NCBI GenBank assembly: GCA_902524215.1
Contig: CABZCK010000006.1
Span: forward strand, 1-64,000
Direction of reading: 5' to 3'
DNA length: 64,000 nucleotides
DNA from: an uncultured SAR116 cluster alpha proteobacterium
GTDB lineage: Bacteria; Pseudomonadota; Alphaproteobacteria; Puniceispirillales; Marisalimonadaceae
In this document: positions 40,567-48,976 of the stretch, piece by piece
Position numbering within the stretch: the stretch's first letter is position 1
Layout: each line of letters opens with the position of its first letter
The notes under the pieces: generated by a model
The model's input: the letters and a program-made list of their open reading frames with translations, nothing else
Database searches by the model: none
Told to the model about the DNA's origin: nothing
Translations under genes and position numbers: made by a program

Positions 40567-41214
40567 CTAATTTTTTGCAAACATTGCTATATATGCTCTC
40601 AATTCTTCTAGTCCTGTTTTCTTTTCGCTAGATGTACAAAAGAGATGTGGGTATAGGGTAATCTTATTTTTTAGAGTATTTTTTAAATTAATCATTTTTG
40701 AAGAAACTTCTGATTTTTTTATTTTATCAACTTTAGTTATTACACATGTCCATCCTAAGCCTTGTCTTTCAAAAAATTCTATGATCTTATCATCCTCTCT
40801 AGTTAATTCTCTTCTTACATCTATCAATAAAAGTATTGTTCTTAAATTTTGTCTTGAAGAAATATAGTCAAAAATTAGATTCCTCCATTCTCTTTGCTCT
40901 GTTTTTGATACTTTTGAAAATCCATATCCTGGTAAATCAACAAAATTTAAACTATGTAATTTATTTTCAATTTTAAAAAAATTTAATTGCCTAGTTCTTC
41001 CAGGTGTCTTACTAAATTTAGCCAGTTTTTTTTTATTAGTTAAGGAATTGATTAAAGAACTTTTACCTACATTGGATCTTCCAAAAAATGCAACTTCACT
41101 TTTATTTTGTGAAGGCAATGTATCAAGAGAGACACATGATTTAATAAATTGACAATCTCCTAAAAAAAGTTTTCTGCCAATTTCTTTATCTTCATCTGAA
41201 AATTCAATATTCAA
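40567..41214 (-). CDS. engB: ribosome biogenesis GTP-binding protein YihA/EngB
   Basis: ORF; GRSNVGKSSLINSL, DLPGYGF, TKVDK. Confidence 0.96.
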   Translation of the reverse strand: MNIEFSDEDKEIGRKLFLGDCQFIKSCVSLDTLPSQNKSEVAFFGRSNVGKSSLINSLTNKKKLAKFSKTPGRTRQLNFFKIENKLHSLNFVDLPGYGFSKVSKTEQREWRNLIFDYISSRQNLRTILLLIDVRRELTREDDKIIEFFERQGLGWTCVITKVDKIKKSEVSSKMINLKNTLKNKITLYPHLFCTSSEKKTGLEELRAYIAMFAKN

Positions 41215-42917
41215 CTTTTTTCTTTATTAATTTTTCTAGTAATTATCCATTGTTGAGCAATTGACAAAAGATTGTTCCATGTCCAGTAAATTACTAGTCC
41301 TGCTGGAAATGTTGCAAGTAAAAAAGTAAAAACAACTGGCATCCAAGCAAAAATTTTAGCTTGTACAGGATCTGGTGGTTTAGGGTTTAATCTTTGCTGA
41401 AGTACCATAGTAGCACCCATCAATAAAGGCCAAATTCCTAGATTCAGAAAATCTGGTAAAAAATCTGTACTATAAGGCAATAATCCAAAAAGGTTAAATA
41501 TACTTGTTGGATCTAATGCAGATAGGTCTTTTATCCATCCAAAAAATGGTGCTTGTCTCATCTCAATAGATACGAACAAGACTTTATATAAAGCAAAAAA
41601 AACAGGAATTTGAACAAGTATTGGCAAACATCCAGCAGCAGGGTTTACCTTTTCTCTTTTATATAAAGCCATCATTTCCATGTTCATTTTCTGTCTATCA
41701 TTGCCAAATCTCTCTCGCAATTGTTGAAGTTGAGGTGTTAAAACTCTCATTCTAGCCATACTTTTGTATGATTTATTTGCTAATGGGAAAAATACAATTT
41801 TTACAACTACTGTAATAGCAAGAATTGCCAACCCAAAATTACCCAATATATTATTAGCCCATGATAAGGCATAGAAAAATGGTTTTGTAAGAAAATAGAA
41901 CCAACCAAAATCTATAGCTAAATCAAAATTTTTTATTTTTAGATCCTCTTCATATTTATCAAGCAAGTTTAATTTTTTTGCCCCAGAAAATACTCTTGAT
42001 ACAATTTCAATTTCTCCATTTACTGGAATTTTTGAAAGTTCACCTAAAAAATCAGTTTGATATGATGAAGAATTATTAACGTACCTAAAAGTAAAATTTG
42101 AATTAATTTGTTGATCTGGAATTAAAGCAGCCATCCAATATTTATCTGTAATACCAATCCAACCACCATTTTCTTCAGTTTTCATGGACATTCCTTTTTG
42201 GCCAGTTTCTTTTAAATCCGAATAGCTATGTTCTTTTAATGACCCATCAAAAACACCTAATGGACCCTCATGTAAGACAAAGAAATCAATGGTTTTAGGT
42301 TCACCAGATCTTCTTATAAGCCCATAAGGGTATAAGTTAACTGAGTTATTAGTCTCATTTTTAACCTTTTGAATGACTTTAATCATAAAATTATCATCAA
42401 TTGAAATTATTTGAGAAAATTTTAATCCTTCTCCATTGTTCCATGTTAGTGTCACAGGATTATTAGGATCTAAAGAAGACTTAGAACTCTTCCAAACTGT
42501 ATTTCCATTTGGAACTTTATTTTTATTTGGTGAACTCCAACCAAATTGAATAAAAAATGGTTCTCTTTCATCAATTTTTTTTAAAAACCTAATCTGATCA
42601 CTTTCTGGATTAAGAGTTTTTCTATAATTTTTTAAGATTAGATCATCTATCCTTGCTCCAAGCAGTGAAATAGACCCTTGAAGCTCATTATTAATAATAT
42701 TAACACGATCTATATTTTTTGTCTTCTTTGTGGCTTCTGTCAAAGATGTATCATTCCCTTTTGGCAGTTCAATTGAAGGCTCGTTATTTTTGTCAACTAT
42801 CTGTTGTTCTTTTTTTACATTTTGTTGAGTTGGTTCGCCAAATAAAATTTGGTATCCAATCAAAACAGACATTGAAAGACAAATTGCTGCAATTAAATTT
42901 CTAGTATCTGGATTCAT
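41211..42917 (-). CDS. yidC: membrane protein insertase YidC
   Basis: ORF; N-terminal TM, periplasmic domain, FPLANKSYKSMARMRVLTPQLQQLRERF. Confidence 0.97.
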   Translation of the reverse strand: MNPDTRNLIAAICLSMSVLIGYQILFGEPTQQNVKKEQQIVDKNNEPSIELPKGNDTSLTEATKKTKNIDRVNIINNELQGSISLLGARIDDLILKNYRKTLNPESDQIRFLKKIDEREPFFIQFGWSSPNKNKVPNGNTVWKSSKSSLDPNNPVTLTWNNGEGLKFSQIISIDDNFMIKVIQKVKNETNNSVNLYPYGLIRRSGEPKTIDFFVLHEGPLGVFDGSLKEHSYSDLKETGQKGMSMKTEENGGWIGITDKYWMAALIPDQQINSNFTFRYVNNSSSYQTDFLGELSKIPVNGEIEIVSRVFSGAKKLNLLDKYEEDLKIKNFDLAIDFGWFYFLTKPFFYALSWANNILGNFGLAILAITVVVKIVFFPLANKSYKSMARMRVLTPQLQQLRERFGNDRQKMNMEMMALYKREKVNPAAGCLPILVQIPVFFALYKVLFVSIEMRQAPFFGWIKDLSALDPTSIFNLFGLLPYSTDFLPDFLNLGIWPLLMGATMVLQQRLNPKPPDPVQAKIFAWMPVVFTFLLATFPAGLVIYWTWNNLLSIAQQWIITRKINKEKS

Positions 42918-43171
42918 AAAATATTTTCTTTTTTTTCTTTGTTGACTGGATCATAACCACTTCTACCCCATGGATGACATTTTGTTAATCTTTTAATTGC
43001 TAAAATACTACCTTTTATGACTCCTTTTTCAGTAATTACTTCATATGCATAATCTGAGCATGATGGTAAGAAACGACAATTATTTCCAAGAAAGGGTGAT
43101 ATTAAAAACTTGTACATTTTTAAAACAGTTAAAATTAAAGTTTTAATTGATTTTTCAAATACATTTACCAT
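42914..43171 (-). CDS. yidD: membrane protein insertion efficiency factor YidD
   Basis: ORF; YKFLISPFLGNNCRFLPSCSDYA, CHPWGRSGYDPV. Confidence 0.97.
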   Translation of the reverse strand: MVNVFEKSIKTLILTVLKMYKFLISPFLGNNCRFLPSCSDYAYEVITEKGVIKGSILAIKRLTKCHPWGRSGYDPVNKEKKENIL

Positions 43172-43178
43172 TTCAAGA

Positions 43179-43514
43179 TCAACTTACCCTATTAGATTTA
43201 AATTTATCTATCAATTCATTCTTTAATTCTCTTACAATTTCTTTTTTACAAATCAATATATAATTAAAACTTAAGTCAAAATATTCATCTTTATATTTTA
43301 ATAATTCTTTAATAATTGATTTAAGTCTTCTTTTAATTTTATTTCTTACAATGGCTGAACCAATTTTTTTTGTAATAGTAAAACCAAAATGAGGAACTTT
43401 ATTAATTGTGTTTGATTCAAGTTTTTGAATTATAAAATTTGAAGTATGAATTTTCTTTGAAAATTTATTAGACCTAGTAAATTCAGATCTTTTTTTTATA
43501 GTTATTAAGGTCAT
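43179..43514 (-). CDS. rnpA: ribonuclease P protein component
   Basis: ORF; FGFTITKKIGSAIVRNKIKRRLK signature. Confidence 0.93.
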   Translation of the reverse strand: MTLITIKKRSEFTRSNKFSKKIHTSNFIIQKLESNTINKVPHFGFTITKKIGSAIVRNKIKRRLKSIIKELLKYKDEYFDLSFNYILICKKEIVRELKNELIDKFKSNRVS

Positions 43515-43526
43515 ATAACCTTTTAT

Positions 43527-43661
43527 CTAAGCTGATAATTTTTTTCTTCCTTTTGCACGGCGTCTTCTAATAACATTCCTGCCACCAACGGTTGCCATTC
43601 TTGCTCTAAAACCATGCCTTCTTTTTCTTACTAGATTACTTGGCTGAAATGTTCTCTTCAT
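43527..43661 (-). CDS. rpmH: 50S ribosomal protein L34 (below the size cut-off of the ORF track)
   Basis: Manual translation [44 protein letters not shown]. Confidence 0.98.
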   Translation of the reverse strand: MKRTFQPSNLVRKRRHGFRARMATVGGRNVIRRRRAKGRKKLSA

Positions 43662-43712
43662 AATAACCTCTTCAGAATTTCTTAATAAAATTAATTAAAA
43701 TAGTCAACTTTA

Positions 43713-44195
43713 TTATTTATTTGTTTGCTCACTTATTGTTGGTGCAGGTTTCATTTCTAGATCCCATGGAAAATAAATCCAAGTGTCTTGAGATACTTCA
43801 GTAATAAAAGTATCAACTTGATCTCTACCAGCAGGTTTCGCATACACTGTAGCATAGTGAGCTTTAGGAAGGATTGGTCTTAAAGCTTTTATTGTTTCAC
43901 CAGTATCAACCAAATCATCAACTATTAGCCAATTATCACCATCTTGGGCCATTGTTTTATTTTTCAAAAATTCAACATCACTTCTGGATTTTCCTTTATA
44001 AGAACTTACACAAACCGTATCAATCAATCTCATATCCAATTCTCTAGCAACAATAGCAGCGGGAACTAATCCACCCCTAGTTACCGCTATGATGCCTTTA
44101 AATGAAGATATATCATGCAATCTCCATGCTAGAGCTTTGCTATTTCTATGAATTTCTTCCCAAGAAACGGGAAATGATTTGTCATAACTACTCAT
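43713..44195 (-). CDS. gpt: xanthine phosphoribosyltransferase
   Basis: ORF; AVTRGGLVPAAIVARELDMR, WLIVDDLVDTGET. Confidence 0.93.
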   Translation of the reverse strand: MSSYDKSFPVSWEEIHRNSKALAWRLHDISSFKGIIAVTRGGLVPAAIVARELDMRLIDTVCVSSYKGKSRSDVEFLKNKTMAQDGDNWLIVDDLVDTGETIKALRPILPKAHYATVYAKPAGRDQVDTFITEVSQDTWIYFPWDLEMKPAPTISEQTNK

Positions 44196-44342
44196 ACTAA
44201 TCTCTTATAAATTAATCCTAAAGATTACAGAAAATTTATTTATATAGCAAATTCGTACATATTAGTAAAAAATTTGTTAATTGTTTATTCGATTATTTAA
44301 AGAATAAGTGATTTATGATAGATAAAGAGATGTTTAATGATT

Positions 44343-44407
44343 TTTTTAGTCAATTTGATGTATAAAAGTGGTGGTACTTCTGGTAGCACCAAGATTTTGA
44401 CTAAAAA
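44343..44407. other. nested inverted repeat between gpt and tRNA-Arg, possible structured element
   Basis: Outer 11-bp perfect arms TTTTTAGTCAA (44343-44353) / TTGACTAAAAA (44397-44407); inner hairpin TGGTG-G-TAC-TTCTG-GTA-G-CACCA (44369-44391). Confidence 0.5.
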
Positions 44408-44435
44408 TGAAGCTAAAAAAGTCAATAAAAACAGT

Positions 44436-44512
44436 GCGCTCGTAGCTCAGCTGGATAGAGCACTAGACTACGAATCTAGGGGTCAGGGGTTCGAATCCTC
44501 TCGAGCGCACCA
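44436..44512 (+). tRNA. tRNA-Arg (anticodon ACG), CCA encoded
   Basis: Cloverleaf: GCGCTCG/CGAGCGC acceptor, CTAGA-CTACGAA-TCTAG anticodon arm, AGGGG-TTCGAAT-CCTCT T arm, terminal ACCA. Confidence 0.97.
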
Positions 44513-44524
44513 CATTAAATTTAA

Positions 44525-44968
44525 CTAATTACATTTTTGATTTTGTCCTGGACTATCAATCATTTCTTTTTTTCTTATGGGCATTTTGTCAATTAAATGA
44601 TGAATTTTTTTTAATAACGAGATATCTGATGAATGTCCTTTAACTTGACCATCATAACCTATTAACCAAATTCCATATTTATTTTTATATTTATCAGGGA
44701 AAATATAGTTGCTTACTTCATTACCAACAATTTTTATATATTCCAAATTTCTTATTTCATTTTCACACCTATATTTTTTAAAGAAATCGTCCACTTCATT
44801 TATAAAATGAATATATTTACCCTTTGTAATAAAAAGAACTATTCTTTTATTCCATGAAAATGATTGGATTTTTTTGTTTAAGTCAATTTTTTCACTCGAA
44901 TTACAAATATTTGATAATATAATAAAAACCAGAAACAAACATTTTTTTTTAATCATTTCTAAAATCAT
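44525..44968 (-). CDS. DUF4174-like secreted protein
   Basis: ORF; signal-like N-terminus, YGIWLIGYDGQVKGHSS...LIDKMPIRKKEM. Confidence 0.65.
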   Translation of the reverse strand: MILEMIKKKCLFLVFIILSNICNSSEKIDLNKKIQSFSWNKRIVLFITKGKYIHFINEVDDFFKKYRCENEIRNLEYIKIVGNEVSNYIFPDKYKNKYGIWLIGYDGQVKGHSSDISLLKKIHHLIDKMPIRKKEMIDSPGQNQKCN

Positions 44969-45281
44969 ATTCCTCTAGGACCACACCCCTATTCCCAAAA
45001 ACTTTTATTAATTGATCTTTTTTCTCATTTCTTTCAATCTCTTGAAAAATTGGTTGGCACTTTTGATATCCTTTATCATCTTCATATTCAAACAAATACC
45101 CTAGTCTACTAACACCTTCTTTATTCCAAACCTTTGTAGTAACTATTCTTAAGATGCCATTTGCTTTTAACTTTGGCAAATATTTGTCTTTTATATTATT
45201 CCATCTAAATAACTTAAGTTCTAATTCTTTTTCTGATACAAAATCTTGAGTAGTATAATTTATTAATTTAGATTTTTTCAT
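44949..45281 (-). CDS. hypothetical protein
   Basis: ORF of 110 aa overlapping and co-directional with the neighbouring gene. Confidence 0.55.
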   Translation of the reverse strand: MKKSKLINYTTQDFVSEKELELKLFRWNNIKDKYLPKLKANGILRIVTTKVWNKEGVSRLGYLFEYEDDKGYQKCQPIFQEIERNEKKDQLIKVFGNRGVVLEEYDFRND

Positions 45282-45415
45282 CTGCTTTGCCCTTTAAATT
45301 ATTTAAGTCTACATTAACAAAGTATATTATATAATGAATGATGTGTGGAATTATTTTTGTTTTTAATTTTCTTTAGTTAAGATTGTGATAATTTTATTTT
45401 TGAAAAAATAAGTAA

Positions 45416-46240
45416 ATGGATCTTAAGTTAAATAAATTATCAAAAATACTTGGTTTAGAGATTTTAAATTTAGATTTGAAAAAAGTAATTGATGAAAAGT
45501 TAAAAATAAAATTGAATGATCTTTTTGTCGAAAATAAAGTTCTAGTTATAAGAAAACAATTTATGAACGCAAATGAATTCCAGAAAGCAGCAGAAATCTT
45601 CGGAAAAGTTTTTAGACAACATAATTCAAAATTTTCTCTTAAAGAAAATCCATTAGTTCATTATATTTCTAATCAAGATAAGTTCTCTGATGGGAAAATA
45701 TATATTCCTGGCGAAGGTTTTCATACTGACCATAGCAATGATAAAAAACCACCAAAGGCTACTATTTTGTTATCTAAAGAAATACCATCATATGGTGGGG
45801 ACACACAATTTATAAACATGAACTTACTTTATGAAAACCTTTCTAATGAATTAAAAAATAAAATAAAAAATCTTAAAGCAAAACACGTTTATCAAAGTAA
45901 ATTTAGTAAAAGAAAATTAATGAACATTAAAAATAAAGATCATAAAAACAATGAGGTTTTTCATCCTTTGGTAAAAATTCATCCTGAAACTGGTTTGAAA
46001 TCATTATACATAAACCCTATTAGGATTGAACAAATTTCAAATTTCTCAGATGAACAAACTTTAGGTTTAATTAATGAATTAATGGATCATGTGAATTTAT
46101 TAAAATTTGAATACAGACACAGATGGGAAGTTGGAGATTTTGTTATTTGGGATAATAGAACTTTAATGCACAAAGCAAATGGTGATTATGATATGTCAGA
46201 AAAGAGATTTCTTTATAGGCTAATGCTTCAAGATATTTAA
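45416..46240 (+). CDS. TauD/TfdA-family Fe(II)/2-oxoglutarate dioxygenase
   Basis: ORF; FHTDHSNDKKPPKATIL HxD motif, WDNRTLMHKANGDYD distal His. Confidence 0.9.
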   Translation: MDLKLNKLSKILGLEILNLDLKKVIDEKLKIKLNDLFVENKVLVIRKQFMNANEFQKAAEIFGKVFRQHNSKFSLKENPLVHYISNQDKFSDGKIYIPGEGFHTDHSNDKKPPKATILLSKEIPSYGGDTQFINMNLLYENLSNELKNKIKNLKAKHVYQSKFSKRKLMNIKNKDHKNNEVFHPLVKIHPETGLKSLYINPIRIEQISNFSDEQTLGLINELMDHVNLLKFEYRHRWEVGDFVIWDNRTLMHKANGDYDMSEKRFLYRLMLQDI

Positions 46241-46266
46241 AGAAATAATATTTAAACAATTTGATA

Positions 46267-46524
46267 ATGACAAAAAAATTTGTAATTCGTTCAATCAATA
46301 ATATTGATCAAAGTCTATATGTAGATATATCTAAAGAAACGATAATACCTTTGGATTTGAAGAAAATAGAAGAGATGAAGAAACATATGAAGGATGGTAT
46401 AAAATTAACATGTAAGAACATGATATTTACTTGACTGAATGAAGAGTCATTTGTTGATGCTTGTAAATATGTTCATTGGTTAAAAGAAAATAACAAGATG
46501 ACAGATTTGTTAAATAAAATTTAA
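46267..46524 (+). pseudogene. 85-codon reading frame interrupted by one in-frame TGA (46432-46434)
   Basis: MTKKFVIRSINNIDQSLYVDISKETIIPLDLKKIEEMKKHMKDGIKLTCKNMIFT*LNEESFVDACKYVHWLKENNKMTDLLNKI*; same frame continues with ordinary composition past the TGA. Confidence 0.5.
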
Positions 46525-46586
46525 AAAATTAATTTTAATAAAAAACTTTAAATGTATACTAAATAAAATTATTTCTTGAGGTTTTT

Positions 46587-47138
46587 ATGAGTAAATATTG
46601 TCCAAGATGGGTGTACATGACAATTGTTGCTCAAGCTTGTTTTGATTACATTAAATTAGATCTTGGCGCTGGTTTACTTGTAATATCAAATAAATATGAC
46701 GATGGATTGAAAGAAATTTACGAGGATACAGATTTACCAAAAGTGGACGGTGTCGCTTTAGAGTTTTTAAGAGTATGCAGTGAGCTTAAAATTAACCAAG
46801 ATACTGAACACGTAATCTCTGACTATTTATATTATAAATTTAATTATGTTAATTTATTTTTAAAAAGAAATTTTCAAAGTTTTGTTAATGATATTAGATT
46901 TTCTGATTATCCAAGATACCCTACCGCAGATGATACTGTAAATAACTTTTATAGATTTTCAAAATCTTGGGCAACCAAAAAAAAAATACTCTATGACAAA
47001 GCATGGAATTTAAAGACTCAAGATAAGTTTAGTGAATTAAAAAATTTAGCTAATAGACCTTTTTCGGGCGAATTATTGAAAATGCAAGATATCAATAAAG
47101 TAGAAGAAAAACTTGCTTCTGTGTGGACAAAAGAATAA
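46587..47138 (+). CDS. hypothetical protein
   Basis: ORF of 183 aa with protein-like composition, GAGG upstream of ATG; family not recognised. Confidence 0.7.
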   Translation: MSKYCPRWVYMTIVAQACFDYIKLDLGAGLLVISNKYDDGLKEIYEDTDLPKVDGVALEFLRVCSELKINQDTEHVISDYLYYKFNYVNLFLKRNFQSFVNDIRFSDYPRYPTADDTVNNFYRFSKSWATKKKILYDKAWNLKTQDKFSELKNLANRPFSGELLKMQDINKVEEKLASVWTKE

Positions 47139-47174
47139 TTTTTGTATTAATGCAAAATTTTGAATATGTTTAGC

Positions 47175-47369
47175 CTATTTGCTTTTCATCATTTGTCTAA
47201 AACTTGATATAAACGAAGATTTATCTACAGAATTCTTCATTTTTATAACTGCTATTTTATCTTCCAAGTTTTTTGAACTATCTATATAAGAATTTAATAA
47301 TTTATTTTTTTTAGATTTTAACTTTTGCTCATTTCTTAATTTTTTAAGTTTTAAATTTTCACTTTCCAT
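47175..47369 (-). CDS. small lysine-rich hypothetical protein
   Basis: ORF of 64 aa in a gap not otherwise occupied. Confidence 0.4.
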   Translation of the reverse strand: MESENLKLKKLRNEQKLKSKKNKLLNSYIDSSKNLEDKIAVIKMKNSVDKSSFISSFRQMMKSK

Positions 47370-47443
47370 ATTTTATATTACCACACTTTGGATTAATTTT
47401 AAAAATACATTTACGTTGTTACAAGCTTTAATATAATAAAAAA

Positions 47444-47836
47444 ATGAAAGAAAAGATCTTTAAAAATTCTGACAAGATTTACTTTTTCCATAATAAAAAG
47501 TGTTCAAAATCAAGAAAAATTAAAAAGTATCTCGATGAAAATAATTTGAAATATATTGTTGTGGATTATTTAAATATTTTTCCTAATAAAAATTTCTTAA
47601 AAAATGTTCTTGTAAAACTTGAAAATAATTTTGAAGAAATAATTAGGATAAATGAAAAAATATATAAAAATCTTAAGATTGATCAAAAAGCACATACATT
47701 TGAAAATATAATGAATTTAGTGATTAAATACCCAGTATTAATGCAAAGACCTATTGTGGCAATTGAAAGAGATAATGAAATAATTGAATCTATTATTTGC
47801 CGGCCTACTGAACTTATTAAATCAATATTTAATTAA
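47444..47836 (+). CDS. ArsC-family (arsenate reductase-like) protein
   Basis: ORF; FFHNKKCSKSRKIKKYLDENN and QRPIVAIERDNEIIESIICRP. Confidence 0.85.
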   Translation: MKEKIFKNSDKIYFFHNKKCSKSRKIKKYLDENNLKYIVVDYLNIFPNKNFLKNVLVKLENNFEEIIRINEKIYKNLKIDQKAHTFENIMNLVIKYPVLMQRPIVAIERDNEIIESIICRPTELIKSIFN

Positions 47837-47839
47837 TTT

Positions 47840-48010
47840 ATGAATACAAAACTTCCATGCCCATATTGTTCAAGTTTTAAAGGTTATATTTATGTTCAAT
47901 CACATTATCAATGTTTAAACTGCAAAACAGTAGTTGATGATTGTTGTAATGGAGAGAACGAAGTCAACATAAACATTAATCAATTTACCGATGATAGAAA
48001 TAAAAATTAA
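47840..48010 (+). CDS. small zinc-ribbon-like protein (missed by the ORF track)
   Basis: Manual translation MNTKLPCPYCSSFKGYIYVQSHYQCLNCKTVVDDCCNGENEVNININQFTDDRNKN*; two CxxC pairs. Confidence 0.65.
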   Translation: MNTKLPCPYCSSFKGYIYVQSHYQCLNCKTVVDDCCNGENEVNININQFTDDRNKN

Positions 48011-48041
48011 AACAACTATGCGTATGGTCGTATAATTAGGT

Positions 48042-48533
48042 ATGAGATTTATTATAATATTTTCTTTTTTATTTTTTACTAATTGTAGTTTCACAAACTC
48101 AAAATACGCTAGCAATGAGATTGAAACTAGCTCAGTGGTCACAGTAAAGCCTAAAATTGTAAAAGAAAGTGCTTTTGAAAACTTTTACATGTCTGATAAG
48201 TTAGAAAAAGAACTAAATAAAATTCAGTTTACATCAACGAGCTATCTAAGGAGTAATAAAGATTGTATAGGTATTATACGACTATCTGTATCTGGAAGTA
48301 TTGATTATTACCAATTGATCAATACACTAAAGAAACGAGCTTATGATATTGGTGGAAATGCAATAGGTGTGTATGATTACAGAGAAAAAAGAAGGGTCTT
48401 TGTGAATCAGCAAGGTTATAAAGTTGAGACTAAAAATAAACTAAAATTAAAAACTGAATATGTTTTAGTTAAAGAAAATCAAAAAGTAGCAAAAATAACC
48501 GCTGATGTATTTAAATGTAGAAAATCAACTTAA
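48042..48533 (+). CDS. putative lipoprotein
   Basis: ORF; N-terminus MRFIIIFSFLFFTNCS with lipobox-like Cys. Confidence 0.65.
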   Translation: MRFIIIFSFLFFTNCSFTNSKYASNEIETSSVVTVKPKIVKESAFENFYMSDKLEKELNKIQFTSTSYLRSNKDCIGIIRLSVSGSIDYYQLINTLKKRAYDIGGNAIGVYDYREKRRVFVNQQGYKVETKNKLKLKTEYVLVKENQKVAKITADVFKCRKST

Positions 48534-48935
48534 TAATTTAGGAAGAGTTTCAATTAAATTCATAGCTACTGCTGTACCAGTCACAGCGCTTCCTATCATT
48601 ATAGCTCTATCACCCCACTGCATTCCAACATAAATCCAACCAATTGCACTTAATAAATAAGTAACTTGGCCATATAAAGTGTAGGACGCACTAATCAAAA
48701 AAACCCCTAAAACTGCAAGTATCATTGAAAGCCATTTTACATACCAATCCCTAGTACCTGTAGGGGTTGTTGGTTTTACTTCATCATATTCTGCTTGTAA
48801 CTCTTTAAGTTCTTGGTTTAACCTTTTTTTCTCATTAGCAAGTTCCATAGCCAATCTACCTGCTTTGGTCATTGCTCCCCCAGAAATATCTTCAATTTTT
48901 TCATTTGAAATTACTTCAGCATTTTTAGTAGCCAT
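48525..48935 (-). CDS. hypothetical membrane protein with N-terminal coiled coil
   Basis: ORF; KKRLNQELKELQAEYDEV followed by about three hydrophobic segments; SD-like GAGGAG upstream. Confidence 0.7.
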   Translation of the reverse strand: MATKNAEVISNEKIEDISGGAMTKAGRLAMELANEKKRLNQELKELQAEYDEVKPTTPTGTRDWYVKWLSMILAVLGVFLISASYTLYGQVTYLLSAIGWIYVGMQWGDRAIMIGSAVTGTAVAMNLIETLPKLLS

Positions 48936-48976
48936 AAAACTCCTCTGTATAAATAATAGAATGTTTATTTAATGAT

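Noticed and set aside
43500-43720. Replication origin near rpmH/rnpA
   Set aside because: No cluster of DnaA-box-like sequences and no dnaA, parAB or gidA in the neighbourhood.
44337-44528. 63-aa ORF on the plus strand
   Set aside because: It runs straight through the tRNA-Arg gene and an inverted repeat; not a credible CDS.
46432-46434. TGA recoded as tryptophan or selenocysteine
   Set aside because: TGA is used as a normal stop by other genes in this window (gpsA, the LysE-family gene), and no selenocysteine insertion context or selenoprotein family was recognised.
44513-48960. Integrative element at tRNA-Arg
   Set aside because: No integrase, transposase or duplicated tRNA 3' end was seen; only position supports it, so it is reported as a variable patch and not an element.
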